A stretch of 64,000 bases of DNA from NCBI GenBank assembly GCA_014529385.2, contig CM043959.1, positions 3,377,358 through 3,441,357 on the forward strand, read 5' to 3'. This DNA comes from Adiantum capillus-veneris. Taxonomy: Eukaryota > Streptophyta > Polypodiopsida > Polypodiales > Pteridaceae. The translations under genes and the position numbers were made by a program. The notes beneath the pieces were generated by a model. That model ran no database searches. It was not told the DNA's origin and saw only the letters and a program-made list of their open reading frames with translations. Shown piece by piece: positions 19,828 through 30,202 of the stretch. Position 1 is the first letter of the stretch. Each line of letters starts with the position of its first letter.

Positions 19828-21158
19828 CCTTCACCATGAGGCAGGCAGCTACTGACAGGCTCACACGTGGATACGCATCCTTGGCCATGCTAGAGTGGAG
19901 ATGTCACCAGGCACATTTTCAGGAGCCCAACACGAAGAGGTGGCTTTTTGACACCCTGGTCACCCCGGCCTTGATGTACTCAGCAGCAGTATGGGCACCA
20001 GGATTGACAGCTGACCAGTGGACACAGATTGAGAGGCCACAGATATGTATGATCTCACGCTTGCTCCGCAGCAAGCAGACAGTACCACATGACATCATCA
20101 GAGCAGAGCTCGCCACACCACCTATGGTAGTAGAGGTACTATTCCAGACAGTCTGCTTCATCCAGAGGATGAGAGAGCTACCTCCCGACAGACTTACCCG
20201 CAGAGCTTTTGAGGCAGCCATACAGCTATCAAAGAGTGGGCATGAGAGAGCATGGTACTCACAGGTCAGAGCATGGTTCGAGACACACGGCCTTGATATG
20301 GAGAGTTTACCACCTTTCCAGTATGACCCTGACTCACCATATGTTCACCTCTCTCGCAGTGAGAGGAACTTGGTATTGAGACAGGACCTTTGGCAGCTAT
20401 ACATCAGGAGAGTCTGGGAGTCACCCGACCTGGGGACGAAGATGTCAGACTACAGAGAGCAGTTCCTTACTATTCTACCAGATGGTTTCATACAGAGACC
20501 ACGATACATGGACACATACATGCCACATAGCTCACGAGTGGCGATTGGTCAGCTGAGAGTGGCATCACACAGGCTAGAGATTGAGACTGGGAGGCACACT
20601 GGGGTCCCTAGGGAGGAGAGGATCTGCAGAGCATGCACAGAGGAGATGGAGAGTGAGGAGCACTTTGTATGCCGGTGCAGAGCATATACTGAGATCAGGG
20701 GCAGATATGAGACCTTATTTAGAGGACAGCCCACTCTCCGAGAGATCATGGACTCTCGAGATCACAGGCAGCTAGGGCGCTTCTTATTAGAGATACAGAG
20801 TCACCGAGACACACTACTACAGACACATGCAGCTACACAGACAGAGGGGAGACAGGCGCAGCTCACAGACTTCTTTCAGAGGATTACAGCCCCCCCACCA
20901 TTAGACACTCAGAGAGGAGTGACACTCCCACAGGCTGAGGAGAGCCGCGCTAGACGACGACCACGAGTCACTGGTTACAGAGGCGCGAGCCTACATCACC
21001 GACAGATCGAGGAGATCCAAGCCCGAGAGCACCGTGCCACTGAGGAGCGACTGGCTCAGATGAGGACCGGCCCTGCAGCTTTCATCCGGGCAGCCCTAGC
21101 ACCAGACCCGCCTATGTACCACATCTTACATCCCCCCATTAGTACAGGATGGAGCTAG
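19828..21158 (+). pseudogene. LINE RT thumb and C-terminal zinc-binding region
   Basis: This open stretch (440 codons from the Met at 19836) continues the same LINE protein. It starts with QAATDRLTRGYASLAMLEWR, then TLVTPALMYSAAVWAPGL (end of the RT region). A long charged middle follows, then a metal-binding motif CRACTEEMESEEHFVCRC (C-x2-C ... H-x3-C) at about 20620-20690. A Gln/Arg-rich end follows. The stop is at 21158. No stops break this half. The C-terminal C-C-H-C arrangement is typical of LINEs described in animals and early-diverging lineages; I infer this from memory of family traits, not from a search. Confidence 0.8.
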
Positions 21159-21377
21159 ATAGCTTGATGCATTTTCATGATTGTACTACCCTGAGCATAT
21201 AGATATGCATGTACCTCTAGAGATAGAGCTCCACTCCTCCTCAGATACCCCATGCATACACCATCACCATCACTACCTATATTCAGTTCAGTTCAGTTCA
21301 GTTTGTATCAGTTTTATTCCATTTGTCTTTCCGATAGATGGATGACATACACACCATGTACATTTGATTTGTCTCAT

Positions 21378-21404
21378 AGGCCGATTTCGGCCTGACATGG
21401 ACGT

Positions 21405-21410
<6 letters not shown>
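21378..21410 (+). other. LINE 3' end: hairpin and short A tail
   Basis: AGGCCGA-TT-TCGGCCT (21378-21393) is a perfect 7-bp stem. Seventeen bases later the element ends in a run of six A. Some LINE reverse transcriptases recognise a 3' stem-loop in their RNA; that function is inferred here. Confidence 0.55.
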
Positions 21411-21495
<85 letters not shown>

Positions 21496-21570
21496 AAGTT
21501 CATTTATTTGCAAATTTTGTTCGTGTGTTGCTATTGATTTCTCGCTTGGAGTGTCCAAGCCTGTAGCAGA
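21411..21570 (+). repeat. LTR family A, 3' part (continuation of A3)
   Basis: A (TC)n tract of about 80 bp is followed by CAAGTTCATTTATTTGCAAA and GTGTGTTGCTATTGATTTCT, then TTGGAGTGTCCAAGCCTGTA. The same order (CT run, GTGTGTTGCTATTGATTTCT, GGAGTGTCAAAGCCTCTAACA) forms the end of the LTR at 31259-31926. It is thus the missing right end of A3. Confidence 0.75.
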
Positions 21571-22348
21571 CACTCCACTTTGCAAGTGCATCCACCTACC
21601 GTGCGTCTCGCGCAACCACATACAAAGCAAAATCCTAGCAGCCCAATAAAGAATTCAAAGTATAACATTGCTCAAAAATATAGAGGATTATAGAATTGTC
21701 ATTAACAACTTACCAATTAAGTTAGAAATTGAGTAAATGACCGAGGATAATTGCGATCTCATTTAAGCCCAATCATTTCGCTGCTCTTGGCCTATGCCTT
21801 GAGACTAGAGTGCTTAAATTATTAGGTAATTGTGTATAAAGCTTCGTCACATGCACAGATCAATTCCACCTTTGGAACCACACTTTAGCAACCATGCCAT
21901 CTTCCAGGTGTCTTTTTCCCAAACATTGTCAGTTTTTTTCCCCTGCCATAAAGCCTGTTCCCGTTTTTGAACCCCATTATTCCAATTCCGCTTCCAAATA
22001 TGGCGCATAAAACAAGCAATGCTCTCCCTTAGCACACATGCCCTCACTAAAGATAAGTTGTTATCAAGCTTTGGTGAAAGTCTCCCAAGGGGGTTTGTAC
22101 TTAGGTGCATATTAAAAAAATATACAAACATGAGCTGCCTCACACATTGGCCATCAAGCCTTCACCAACAGAGGACAAATAAATGAGCATACGTTACTAA
22201 CATTCCCCATGACTCGAGTCAAAGCAAAATTTCTTGGCTTGGCCAAGGACACAACTTTCCTCTGGAGTCAACAATGACAAGAATCCAAGGAAGGCATACG
22301 ATGGACTGCGCTCTCTATTCAACAAATCATTCGACAGATAACGGTACC
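21571..22348. other. Stretch without recognisable genes
   Basis: AT-rich sequence with only short frames. I see no transposon end or domain here. Confidence 0.4.
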
Positions 22349-22573
22349 TCATTTCTCTTCAGCTCCACGTAAAAGCACTTTACACACTACGAACGAAAAA
22401 ACACAGCATGGAAATGAGAATACCCGAGATGATACATGACCATGAACTCCGCCCAGAATTCGCACCGACTCCGAGCATGGATCTGGAGCGTGACAAGATG
22501 GTGGGAGAGACGGTGAGCGTTTGAGTGCACGCCGCATGTACAAGAAACCCTTGGAGCGCCAAGCCATGGCCAT
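22349..22573 (-). CDS. Hypothetical small ORF, possible first exon (paralogue at 55.5 kb)
   Basis: The frame begins MAMAWRSKGFLYMRRALKRS and continues for 74 residues, being Ser/Pro-rich up to about residue 30. A frame at 55494-55688 starts MAMAGRSKAYCYMQRAVKCS, similar over the first 26 residues, after which the two diverge. The shared upstream DNA is CT-rich in the second copy. This could be a duplicated first exon or part of an undescribed repeat. I do not recognise the protein. No splice donor is certain. Confidence 0.35.
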   Translation of the reverse strand: MAMAWRSKGFLYMRRALKRSPSLPPSCHAPDPCSESVRILGGVHGHVSSRVFSFPCCVFSFVVCKVLLRGAEEK

Positions 22574-22879
22574 CTTTCTCTGCTGCAGAAAATCTTACGT
22601 AGAAACAGAGACTTTCTGAGGCAGCACTTGGTAAAATATGCCACATGTCACGATTAACTTTTAAAGTTGGTTTCAAAGGTAGCCGCCGCAAAGCCACGTC
22701 ACCCGAGGTTGAGGAGCCTCAGGACTAAATAACACATAGCATTAAAGAGGGGAGGTAAGGGGATCGAGGGCAGAAAAGTGCGCGCACAAAAATCGGGGAG
22801 ATTATAGCCATAGATGAACACTTAAAAACTAAACCCGGCCACATACTAAACCCGGGTAGCGCCTATGTTTTAATAATAA

Positions 22880-23100
22880 AACCAAAAAAAACGAACCATG
22901 GTAATAGCATGTGTGTGCGGGTGGGATGGTTACCCCATGCATCTCAATATGGGCGACGAGGCCCTAGGTTCAAATCGAGTCGACGTCGTTCCACTTTTTC
23001 GCGTTGACTTGCCTCGAATTTTCGCGCGTCCGGGTTTAATCTGCCTCGGGCTTCCCGCATCCACTTCTGGGCCGTCGATCCCCTTACCCCCCCCTCTTTA
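22880..23100 (+). repeat. Possible tRNA-derived SINE
   Basis: GGTTCAAATCG at 22970-22980 matches a polymerase III B box. About 60 bases upstream TAGCATGTGTGTG is a loose A-box match. The body resembles a tRNA-like head followed by GC-rich unrelated sequence. No clear target duplication or tail was found, so the call is tentative. Confidence 0.3.
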
Positions 23101-24299
23101 ATGTTATGTGTTACTTAGTGTCGCGGGTTGAGGAGGGATCCACTATTGTGAATAGGCGTCGTAGATCATGAGCGATCTTTGTCGTCGGATCTGTTGGCTC
23201 AATGGACGGTTACGAGGGATAAATAGTTTGCTTCTGGTTTACCCCTAATTTACCAAGGAAACCGGTGGTCGAAGCCTAAGAGAGTCCACAATCCACGCCA
23301 CCCACTCTAGGTAGTGGATCTAGCCCCCTTGCAAGATAGTGATGAGGACTTTAGAGACGCATTTATTTAATGCCTATGTATCCTTTCCACCAATTCCCCA
23401 AGACTCGTAGTGAATGGGGTGCACGAGTGGGGGGGGGTGGGGGGGGGTTCTACAAACGGGAGCGTAGTGTCCCTGCAAAATGCACAAATAGTGCACAATC
23501 AACGATATAATCCACAAATCCACGTACCTGGATAATCGAATATGCATAGAATCCATGGCAAGTCTGATACGAAAGAGGTAGAGCGTGGGAGTAAGAGAGA
23601 AATCATGTAGAGATGCACCTCCTAGAGCGGAGTGCTATGTCGGCACGGCAAGAGACAAGACGAGAGGAGAGAAGAAAGACACGAGCATTGGGTGCAATCT
23701 CCCCCCGTGCAAGAGTGAGCATTTCCCTCTATGCACGTATTTATTTATAGATTCTTCAATGCTCAAAAATGAATACACATTGGCCGGCCGGCACAAATGA
23801 CCATAGCTCGTAAATAAGCACTTAAGTAATAAATGTACATATCCCTAATCCATAACATACTCCGGGGTTGAAAAAGCAACTACCCTCAGTTACGAGGTAC
23901 ATAAGTGGTGGAACGCTAGGTACATGTCAGCATAGCACAATGAGTAACTAAAAACCAAAAGAGTAACAATGATTAGTAGGAAGCAATTTAAAAGTGGAAA
24001 AATGTGTAACATGTGTATGGTGTGATGGGACTGCATAAAATGAAGTAAATGTGAATAGGTGCGGAGTGCAACATTGGTCAGAAATGTTGTTCCAAATAGA
24101 CCACCATCTGTTACCCTTCCACCTTGCCTACCAATTCATCATATCCGTTAATATCAATCCAGACCAAATGTGGTGGGCCAGTTCCACATAGAATGTAACC
24201 ACGGAGAGTCCTGCCTTACCAGGCGTAGGCATTCTAGGACACATGTATCGACATCCATAATTTTCCATAACATTATTGCAAAGCGAAGAGTCCTGTCTC
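23101..24299. other. Stretch without recognisable genes
   Basis: Only short frames. A G-run tract lies at 23431-23448. No transposon domain or terminus is visible. Confidence 0.4.
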
Positions 24300-24782
24300 A
24301 CAAGACGTAGGCACTCTAATACGAGTGTCAATAACCAAGAGATCAGAGGGGTTAGAGTCAGTAGTAGTAGAGTGCTCGGCAACAACACAATGTTGATCAG
24401 ACATAGAGATAGAGATAGAGACAGGTAGGTAGACAGTGTCACGTGACACATCCAACCCTATGTGTCCGTGGACAAGCTACAACACGACTAGGGTTCAGTT
24501 CAGTCAAGTCAGTCTAGAATAGGAAGTGGTCTAACACTTTTGTGAGTCTGTTCGTAGACCGTGCATGACCAGTCACTTAGAGTAGATGCATATCCTTTGG
24601 TTGCACACAGCATGATCATAAGCATTCCCATCAGAATCCATCAGGGGAATTTTCTAGTGCATTAAACCTATTTTCTCTATTTTTGACATTCACTTATTTA
24701 TTAAGTGAATTTTGTTGGGAACTGAGTAGGGCAAATTGGGTAAGATAATATATAAGCAAACCTAGGCTAGCACTTTCTGGCA
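24300..24782 (+). repeat. Inverted duplicate of the 17.3-17.7 kb region (family C LTR start plus its flank)
   Basis: 24437-24782 is the first ~345 bp of a family C LTR (TGTCACGTGACACATCC start). The DNA before it (about 24340-24436) is the reverse complement of the flank after the LTR at 17600-17695, including the target-duplication sequence GACAG. A shared flank means a duplicated block, not a second insertion. The LTR similarity stops at CTTTCTGGCAG. Confidence 0.8.
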
Positions 24783-25203
24783 GGGAGTTAGGAGGGAGTC
24801 ATTGAACAGCTCATGGCCTGGACCTAGATGGTTATTTGCGGAGGGAGCGTTCATTGACGACTTTATGTTTCTATGTCTTGTAACATGCATATGTGAGCAT
24901 TTGTGTTGCATTGTGATGTGCCACCCACTGAATATTTCTAATTGGATGAGATTGCCTGGGTGTGTAATTTTAGTGCATCAAGACACCCGTGGAAGATCAA
25001 TGCGGTCTGGGTGTGATGGCTAATTTTACTACGCCGGAATATCAAAAAGTTCCGATTTGGACGAAAGGACAAGCCAACTTCTTAAACAAAAGAGCAAACT
25101 GATTGTCCCTCGGATTGTCCCTTAGAAAATTTTTCAGCTAACTTGAGTTGTTTTGCAAATATGCTATAATCGCGAACGATTACTCTCTTTCAAGAAGGGG
25201 GGA
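24783..25203 (+). other. 3' UTR and polypurine tract of a lost plus-strand gypsy
   Basis: TAATCG-CGAA-CGATTA (25167-25182) is a perfect 6-bp hairpin followed, after CTCTCTTT, by CAAGAAGGGGGGA and then the LTR start at 25204. The stretch 24950-25020 is similar to 31010-31075, which precedes another family A LTR (both share ATCAAGACA and GTGAT-GCTAA segments). Upstream coding sequence is not recognisable. Confidence 0.6.
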
Positions 25204-25420
25204 TGTCACAAACTGCTGAGAAGTGTAAAGCCACTAAAGACCTAAGCCAACTTGCAGATCCGGACCGAGGGGTCTAAACCCTAAGTGAAGAAGCAAAAGC
25301 AACAGATGTACAAAATCCCGCAGTTCACGCTGACTGATGACGAGGCATCCTGTACGGTATTCCAGGTGCTCTTGCCTCGACAATCGCGCATGAACCCACA
25401 CAACTGTACATTGGTCAAAT
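25204..25420 (+). repeat. LTR family A, 5' fragment
   Basis: It starts TGTCACAAACTGCTGAG after a polypurine tract and carries the A-type U3 segments (TGTACAAAATCCCGCAG, CTGTACGG). Near 25420 it switches without warning to an inverted L2 LTR. Confidence 0.65.
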
Positions 25421-26105
25421 GAAGAGCCCACTAGTGGGGCATAACATACTGCCATAGGGGGAGAGAGAGGGCAGTGCGTAGCGTGCAGGGCATCACTCCT
25501 GGCACCGCACTGTGCATAAGAGGGAAAGCAAGCACTCCATAGCTCTTAACCTGTGACAGGAACTTGCAAAATGAGCTCACAACTATAAATCACGTTTTTT
25601 CCTTCTCTATAAGTAGTAAACTGGCCTCAGAGCGCCAAGTGTCACTCATTTGTGCATTTTCCCGCTTTAGACCCTCGGGTCTAAAAATATCTCACCTGCA
25701 GCCTCTGTTGACTTCGCCACAAAGTAACAAAATGATCCCCATGTCAAATTGCACGTAATGACGCGAAGACATTTTCAGGTCCCAAAATAGCAGTTCCCTA
25801 AATTTTAGGAGATACTGCAGATGACCCTCTTTGTACACTGCAGCCACACCCAGAACTGAAATGTAGCCTCTGTAACAAAGGATTCCAGTTTGGCTAGTCA
25901 ATGACCCCACTTGGCTAACCATAGTCCTTGTCCAACCTTAGTGCTCTCTTGCCCTCAGGCCTGGACTCCCTCTGAACAGTTCCACACTAGCTATGCAATG
26001 CAGGGCAGTTAGATTTCCTCAGGGGTGCTTCCAAAAAGTGAAAATAAATAGATAATAAGAAAGAAATCAACAAAAAGGATAGATAGTAGTCACACGCTGG
26101 TGACA
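25421..26105 (-). repeat. 3' LTR of gypsy B4, family L2, left end missing
   Basis: On the minus strand it starts TGTCACCAGCGTG next to a polypurine tract. It is about 98 percent similar by eye over ~500 bp to 27945-28449, and similar in reverse to 5890-6660. The part that would hold the poly(A) core is missing because of the junction at 25420. Confidence 0.75.
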
Positions 26106-26139
26106 TACCCCCCTCTTGAAATCTCAAACGTCCTCGTTT
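26106..26139 (-). promoter_or_regulatory. Polypurine tract with adjacent hairpin
   Basis: On the minus strand TTTCAAGAGGGGGGTA abuts the LTR. On the plus strand CAAACG-TCCT-CGTTTG is a perfect 6-bp hairpin starting 19 bases from the LTR. Its stem differs from the GTAATCG/CGATTAC stem at 5385 but lies at the same place. Confidence 0.7.
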
Positions 26140-26623
26140 GCATCTATGTCGTACATGCTTATAGTCAACACTGATGTATGCAACACTTGTCGACACATAT
26201 ACGACACATACATGCTCATTGTCAACCCTGGTGTATTCAACACCTGTCGACACATGTATTGCCTGCGTGTGAACCCTGTCCCAATGACATAGTGGTAGCT
26301 TCGCACTCTGCCACTGTTTTATAGTACACGTTGGATTGGTAACACTTTCGAGCATACCCAAACCGACAGTTTAAGAATGCAGTCACACATGTACCCTTTT
26401 AATAGAAGCAATTACTGTATCCTTGACAAACTCGCAAGAAATACTCACTTCTATAGCACTAAGCACACTTTTGGACATTCCATAAGAGCAATTGCCAAAC
26501 TGACAATCTGTACAGCTCTAACCTTTATGTAACATGTATTTCATTTGAGCTCACTTTAAATACCATGTACATCATTTGTTTCAAAAGCCATTGTCACACT
26601 GACAATCCATGTAGCTTTGAAAC
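26140..26623 (-). other. 3' UTR of gypsy B4
   Basis: Non-coding. It contains a ~57-bp tandem duplication (GTCAACAC...CTTGTCGACACATA and GTCAACCC...CTGTCGACACATG at 26164-26260) and another loose repeat around ACTGACAATC/CTGACAATCC (about 26495 and 26600). Confidence 0.5.
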
Positions 26624-27944
26624 TCATGGGGTCAAGGTAGGTTGCAAATCGAAGGCTTCAAGGTAAAGTGATAACACAGTTGGTGACTCTGCAAGTTCAC
26701 CTTCTTCCATCCACTTAGCATCCATTGGTGGATAGTTTTTGAACTTCACCAAGTAACGCCTAGCAACCTTGCCTTTCACTTTTCTTTCTTTATGTGCTAA
26801 AATCTGTTCCGGGACCAAGATCTCGTCAAGTTCATCGACTTCCGGCTGATCTTCAGCTGGCATATCGTCTGGCACATCACCCACATAGGGTCTGAGAAGA
26901 CTCACATGAAACGCATTGTGAATCTTCCAACTGTCAGGCAATTTCAGCCTATATGCAACATCACTGATTATGTCGCATACTTGAAAAGGCCCACACTAAC
27001 GCATGCTGAGCTTTGGAAACAGTCTTTCCTTGCCCTTCATCTTCTTTAACCTTGCCTTTTCAAAGCGTAGAAGCACCCAATCACCAAGTGAAAATACCAC
27101 TTCACGACAGTGACGATCAGCTGCTTTCTTTTGCTTTGCCTGAGTCTTTTCTAAGGCCACTTTGACCTTCTTGTACATTTCATCCATGTCTTGAACATAC
27201 TTGTCTGCTTCAAATATCTTGTCCTTTGTATGCAGTATGGGAGGAACTTTCTTGCCACCTTCAACTATCTCAAAAGGTGCCTTGTCAGTTGATGAATCCA
27301 CTGTATTATTGTATGCATACTCCACCAATGGCAAATACTACTTCCACTTTCCTTTATGCTCTGACACATAGCACTTCAGCAGATCTAGGAAGGTAGAATT
27401 TACCTCTTCTGATTGCCCATCTGTTTGAGGATGAAATGACGAAGAGAATTTGAGCGTGGTGCCCATATTCTCAAACAAGCCTCTTCAGAACAAACTTGTC
27501 ATGCGTGGATCACGGTCGCTAACAATCGACTGTGCCATGCCATGATACTTGAAAATATTGCTCATAAACAAGCGTGCCATCTGATCTGGCTTTATCTTCT
27601 TCCTGACAGGAATAAAATGAGCCTGCTTGCTGAATCTGCATATGATGGTCCAAATACCATCATTTCCTGTCTGCGTTCTCGGAAGATCAAAGATAAAATC
27701 CATAGCAATACTTTCCCATGGTTTATCTGGAATAGGTAGTGGTTGCAATAACCCTGGTGCCTTTTGCCTGTCAAACTTGACCTTCTAGCATATTAGGCAT
27801 TCTCGCACAAAGGCATCCACATCTCTTCTCAATGTAGACCAGTAGAAGAATGTCTCAACCGCTTTAACTGTAGCATCGATACCACGATGCCCTGCATACG
27901 GTGGGACATGACTCTCTTCCATAACTTTGCGTCGCAATGGCTTT
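26624..27944 (-). pseudogene. Gypsy integrase and chromodomain (B4)
   Basis: On the minus strand the integrase is read in pieces: PWESIAMDFIFDLPRTQTGN (first catalytic Asp region), FSKQAHFIPV, MAQSIVSDRDPRMTSLF (second Asp), then FHPQTDGQSEE in a shifted frame, and MPLVEYAYNNTVDSSTDKAP. After VLLRFEKARLKK and [15 protein letters not shown] comes a chromodomain ([40 protein letters not shown]). The stop is at 26624. It breaks off at 27944, within the N-terminal integrase region, directly against LTR sequence. Related to B1 but a different subfamily. Confidence 0.8.
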
Positions 27945-28449
27945 GTCCTTCTCTATAAGTAGTAAACTGGCCTCAGAGCGCCAAGTGTCACTCATTTGTG
28001 CATTTTCCCGCTTTAGACCCTCGGGTCTAAAAATATCTCACCTGCAGCCTCTGTTGACTTCGCCACAAAGTAACAAAATGATCCCCATGTCAAATTGCAC
28101 GTAATGACGCGAAGACATTTTCAGGTCCCAAAATAGCAGTTCCCTAGATTTTAGGAGATACTGCAGATGACCCTCTTTGTACACTGCAGCCACACCCAGA
28201 ACTGAAATGTAGCCTCTGTAACAAAGGATTCCAGTTTGGCTAGTCAATGACCCCACTTGGCTAGCATAGTCCTTGTCCAACCTTAGTGCTCTCTTGCCCT
28301 CAGGCTGGACTCCCTTTGAAGAGTTCCACACTAGCTATGCAATGCAGGGCAGTTAGATTTCCCGAGGGGTGCTTCCAAAAAGTGAAAATAAATAGATAAT
28401 AAGAAAGAAATCAACAAAAAGGATACATAGTAGTCACACGTCGGTGACA
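27945..28449 (-). repeat. 5' LTR of gypsy B4, family L2, truncated
   Basis: Copy of 25605-26105, ending CGGTGACA at 28449 against the flank GAAAC. The other side begins at CCTTCTCTATAAG, exactly where integrase sequence stops, so a deletion removed the rest of the LTR, the primer-binding site, gag, protease, RT and RNase H. Confidence 0.75.
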
Positions 28450-29272
28450 GAAACCAATATTAAACCCAGAGTCAAAACATTTCAAATCGGCACCAAGACA
28501 AGTTAAAAACAGATACCATCCATTTCAAACAAATTCCAAACAGGATCACCAAACAAGTTCTCAAACAGATTTCAAACTTAAAAAGCAATCTCGACATCAG
28601 TCGAGCTCGAAAAGTCGACTGACTTTCCATCCTGAAACCTGCGCCAAAAATTAGGGTTAGGTCCCTTCCATAAGGTCATAGCCGACCGCATCATGATCCA
28701 CAACTCTTAAATAGTCAAAACAAGCCTCAACAAGCAATGTTCCTGTGGCGGTGATGGTAGTCTCAAAACCTGGCAATGACACTGGACCTCCAAGGTTATC
28801 AACAAGAGACACCTACTGAGAGATGTCGAGAAATTTCAAGTTATAATCTGCTAGGGTTTCCATGGCAAGCATTTCAGGATACCCCACTCTTTCAGAAGTT
28901 GCACTCCGAAGGAAGATGTCAGAAACCATATAACTTCGGGCAAAAGTTTTCTTGAAAGCTTGCCAAGTCCTTGGAGTGAGCGGCTTGGTAGCTATAGAGA
29001 CTTCCACCACTACATGACACTGCATCTGAGAAAAAGAGCAGCTCGAAACAAATCTTGGATCCTTCTTTGCAAGTGATCTTTATGGCTTATGCCCTATAAC
29101 ACATGAGCGGTGAAGACGGGAGCGTGCCCGATGAGCAATGAAGTAAGGGTGGGAGTGGCTAATAAGTTCGGGATCAATCCCTAAGATACGTCACATAAAA
29201 TTCCGGTAGTCTTTGGTTTGCTGTCTCCTCTTTTGTAGGACCGGTATTGATTTCAGAAAAGCACATGACCGA
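28450..29272 (-). pseudogene. Gypsy gag remnant
   Basis: The clear part (29025-28813, minus) reads RTWQAFKKTFARSYM, then SERVGYPEMLAMETLADYN, which matches the gag core of plant gypsy elements (helical capsid segment). The rest to 28450 has no clean frame. It lies after the primer-binding site at 29273-29285 and is cut at 28449/28450 by the B4 LTR. Confidence 0.65.
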
Positions 29273-29285
29273 TGCTCTGATACCA
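29273..29285 (-). promoter_or_regulatory. Primer-binding site, tRNA-iMet type
   Basis: On the minus strand TGGTATCAGAGCA, one base from the LTR end. Confidence 0.85.
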
Positions 29286-29286
29286 T

Positions 29287-29817
29287 TGTCACAAGACGCC
29301 CGCCGCGTGCCAACAGAAAAGAACAGACTAAACAGACTTTTAGCACTTCAATAACAAGTGAAACTGAAAGAGAGAGAGCACATGCGACACAGAGTGGTGG
29401 AATTCCACCCCAGAGAGTATTGGCACCAAACCTTGGCGCCCCTTTTGATATTTCTTTATATTGCATCAACATAGTACAAGCCGGTACTCCAGACTCTGCA
29501 CCTTCTCTAGGAAGCATGCCCAAGAATGAGCCCATGGCCTCATATTTAAAGGCCCTAGGCCCAAAATTAGTTTACATGAAAAGCCTTCAAACTCAAAATC
29601 ATCTGGTCCAAAAGCAATGCCCAAAAGCTGCCAACATGATTTACGAAAATCCGTACAACTACCACATCAACAGCGCAAATCGTGGAAATCCGTGCAGGCT
29701 GCCACGTCAACATGTCAGCACAATTCACAAAAATCCGTACAGTTCTACCATGCCAGCAATCAACAAAAAATTTGGGTTGTCCGTACAGATCTGCCACATC
29801 ATCAGTTGGCTACGTAT

Positions 29818-29858
<41 letters not shown>

Positions 29859-29972
29859 TGGTCCTGCTTCATCTTCTGCTGCTTCTACCTCTTCACTTAG
29901 GGTTTAGGCCCCTGAGTCGGGATCTGCAGAGTGGCTCTGCTCTTCAGTGACTTGACACGTCAGTTTGTGACA
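29287..29972 (-). repeat. 5' LTR, family A (A4)
   Basis: On the minus strand it starts TGTCACAAACTGACG and ends TTGTGACA at the primer-binding site. The shared core is at 29440-29460 and the U3 carries CCACGTCA at about 29702 (TGACGTGG on the minus strand). A (GT)n tract of ~38 bp lies at 29821-29858. Confidence 0.8.
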
Positions 29973-30202
29973 CATAAGGGAAAGGAGAAGCCGATCGCCG
30001 AGTCCAGGGCCTCTATCGCTCTAGCTGCAAGAAACAGTACATGAACTCTGAAACAAGCCGCCTCAAAGTCTGGTGAAGGGTCGCCGAGAAACCGCGTGAA
30101 ATCATAGGCAAAGAAATCCCACCTGCGACGAATGTCGAAACTCGTCAGTCCACGAGGAACTGCTACAAAGGGAGATGTCTGCACCAAAAGGGGGGAACGC
30201 AA
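29973..30202 (-). CDS. Unrecognised GC-rich reading frame
   Basis: About 75-80 residues, open and of sensible composition: FDIRRRWDFFAYDFTRFLGD, then PSPDFEAACFRVHVLFLAAR, AIEALDSAIGFSF. It has amphipathic helix-like spacing and no low complexity. No ATG is present at the start (TTG lies at 30202), so it may be an exon or fragment. It stops at an LTR boundary. I do not recognise it. Confidence 0.35.

Larger units (their letters stand above)
18787..21410 (+). mobile_element. 5'-truncated LINE inserted in a CT microsatellite
   Basis: A LINE lacking its endonuclease and N-terminal RT region starts directly after the CT run at 18786. It ends in GACGTAAAAAA at 21410, followed at once by another CT run. 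CT-repeat target duplication would be invisible within such repeats. The ORF holds RT and a zinc-binding C-terminus. Its 3' UTR contains four TTCAG units (about 21283-21302) and a 7-bp hairpin (21378-21393). A hAT-type MITE interrupts the ORF at 19584-19819. Confidence 0.75.

Noticed and set aside
21281-21302. TTCAG tandem repeat as the true 3' end of the LINE
   Set aside because: The LTR continuation begins only at 21411, and the A run just before it fits the insertion boundary, so the TTCAG units are internal to the 3' UTR.
21288-21630. Open frames coding long (RE)n or (SL)n stretches over CT/GA microsatellites (also at 18715, 48685, 51276, 55749)
   Set aside because: They come from the dinucleotide repeat, which is open in all frames. 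No unique protein sequence surrounds them.
22960-22990. A functional tRNA gene at the B-box match
   Set aside because: No cloverleaf could be drawn around it and no proper A box or acceptor stem is present.
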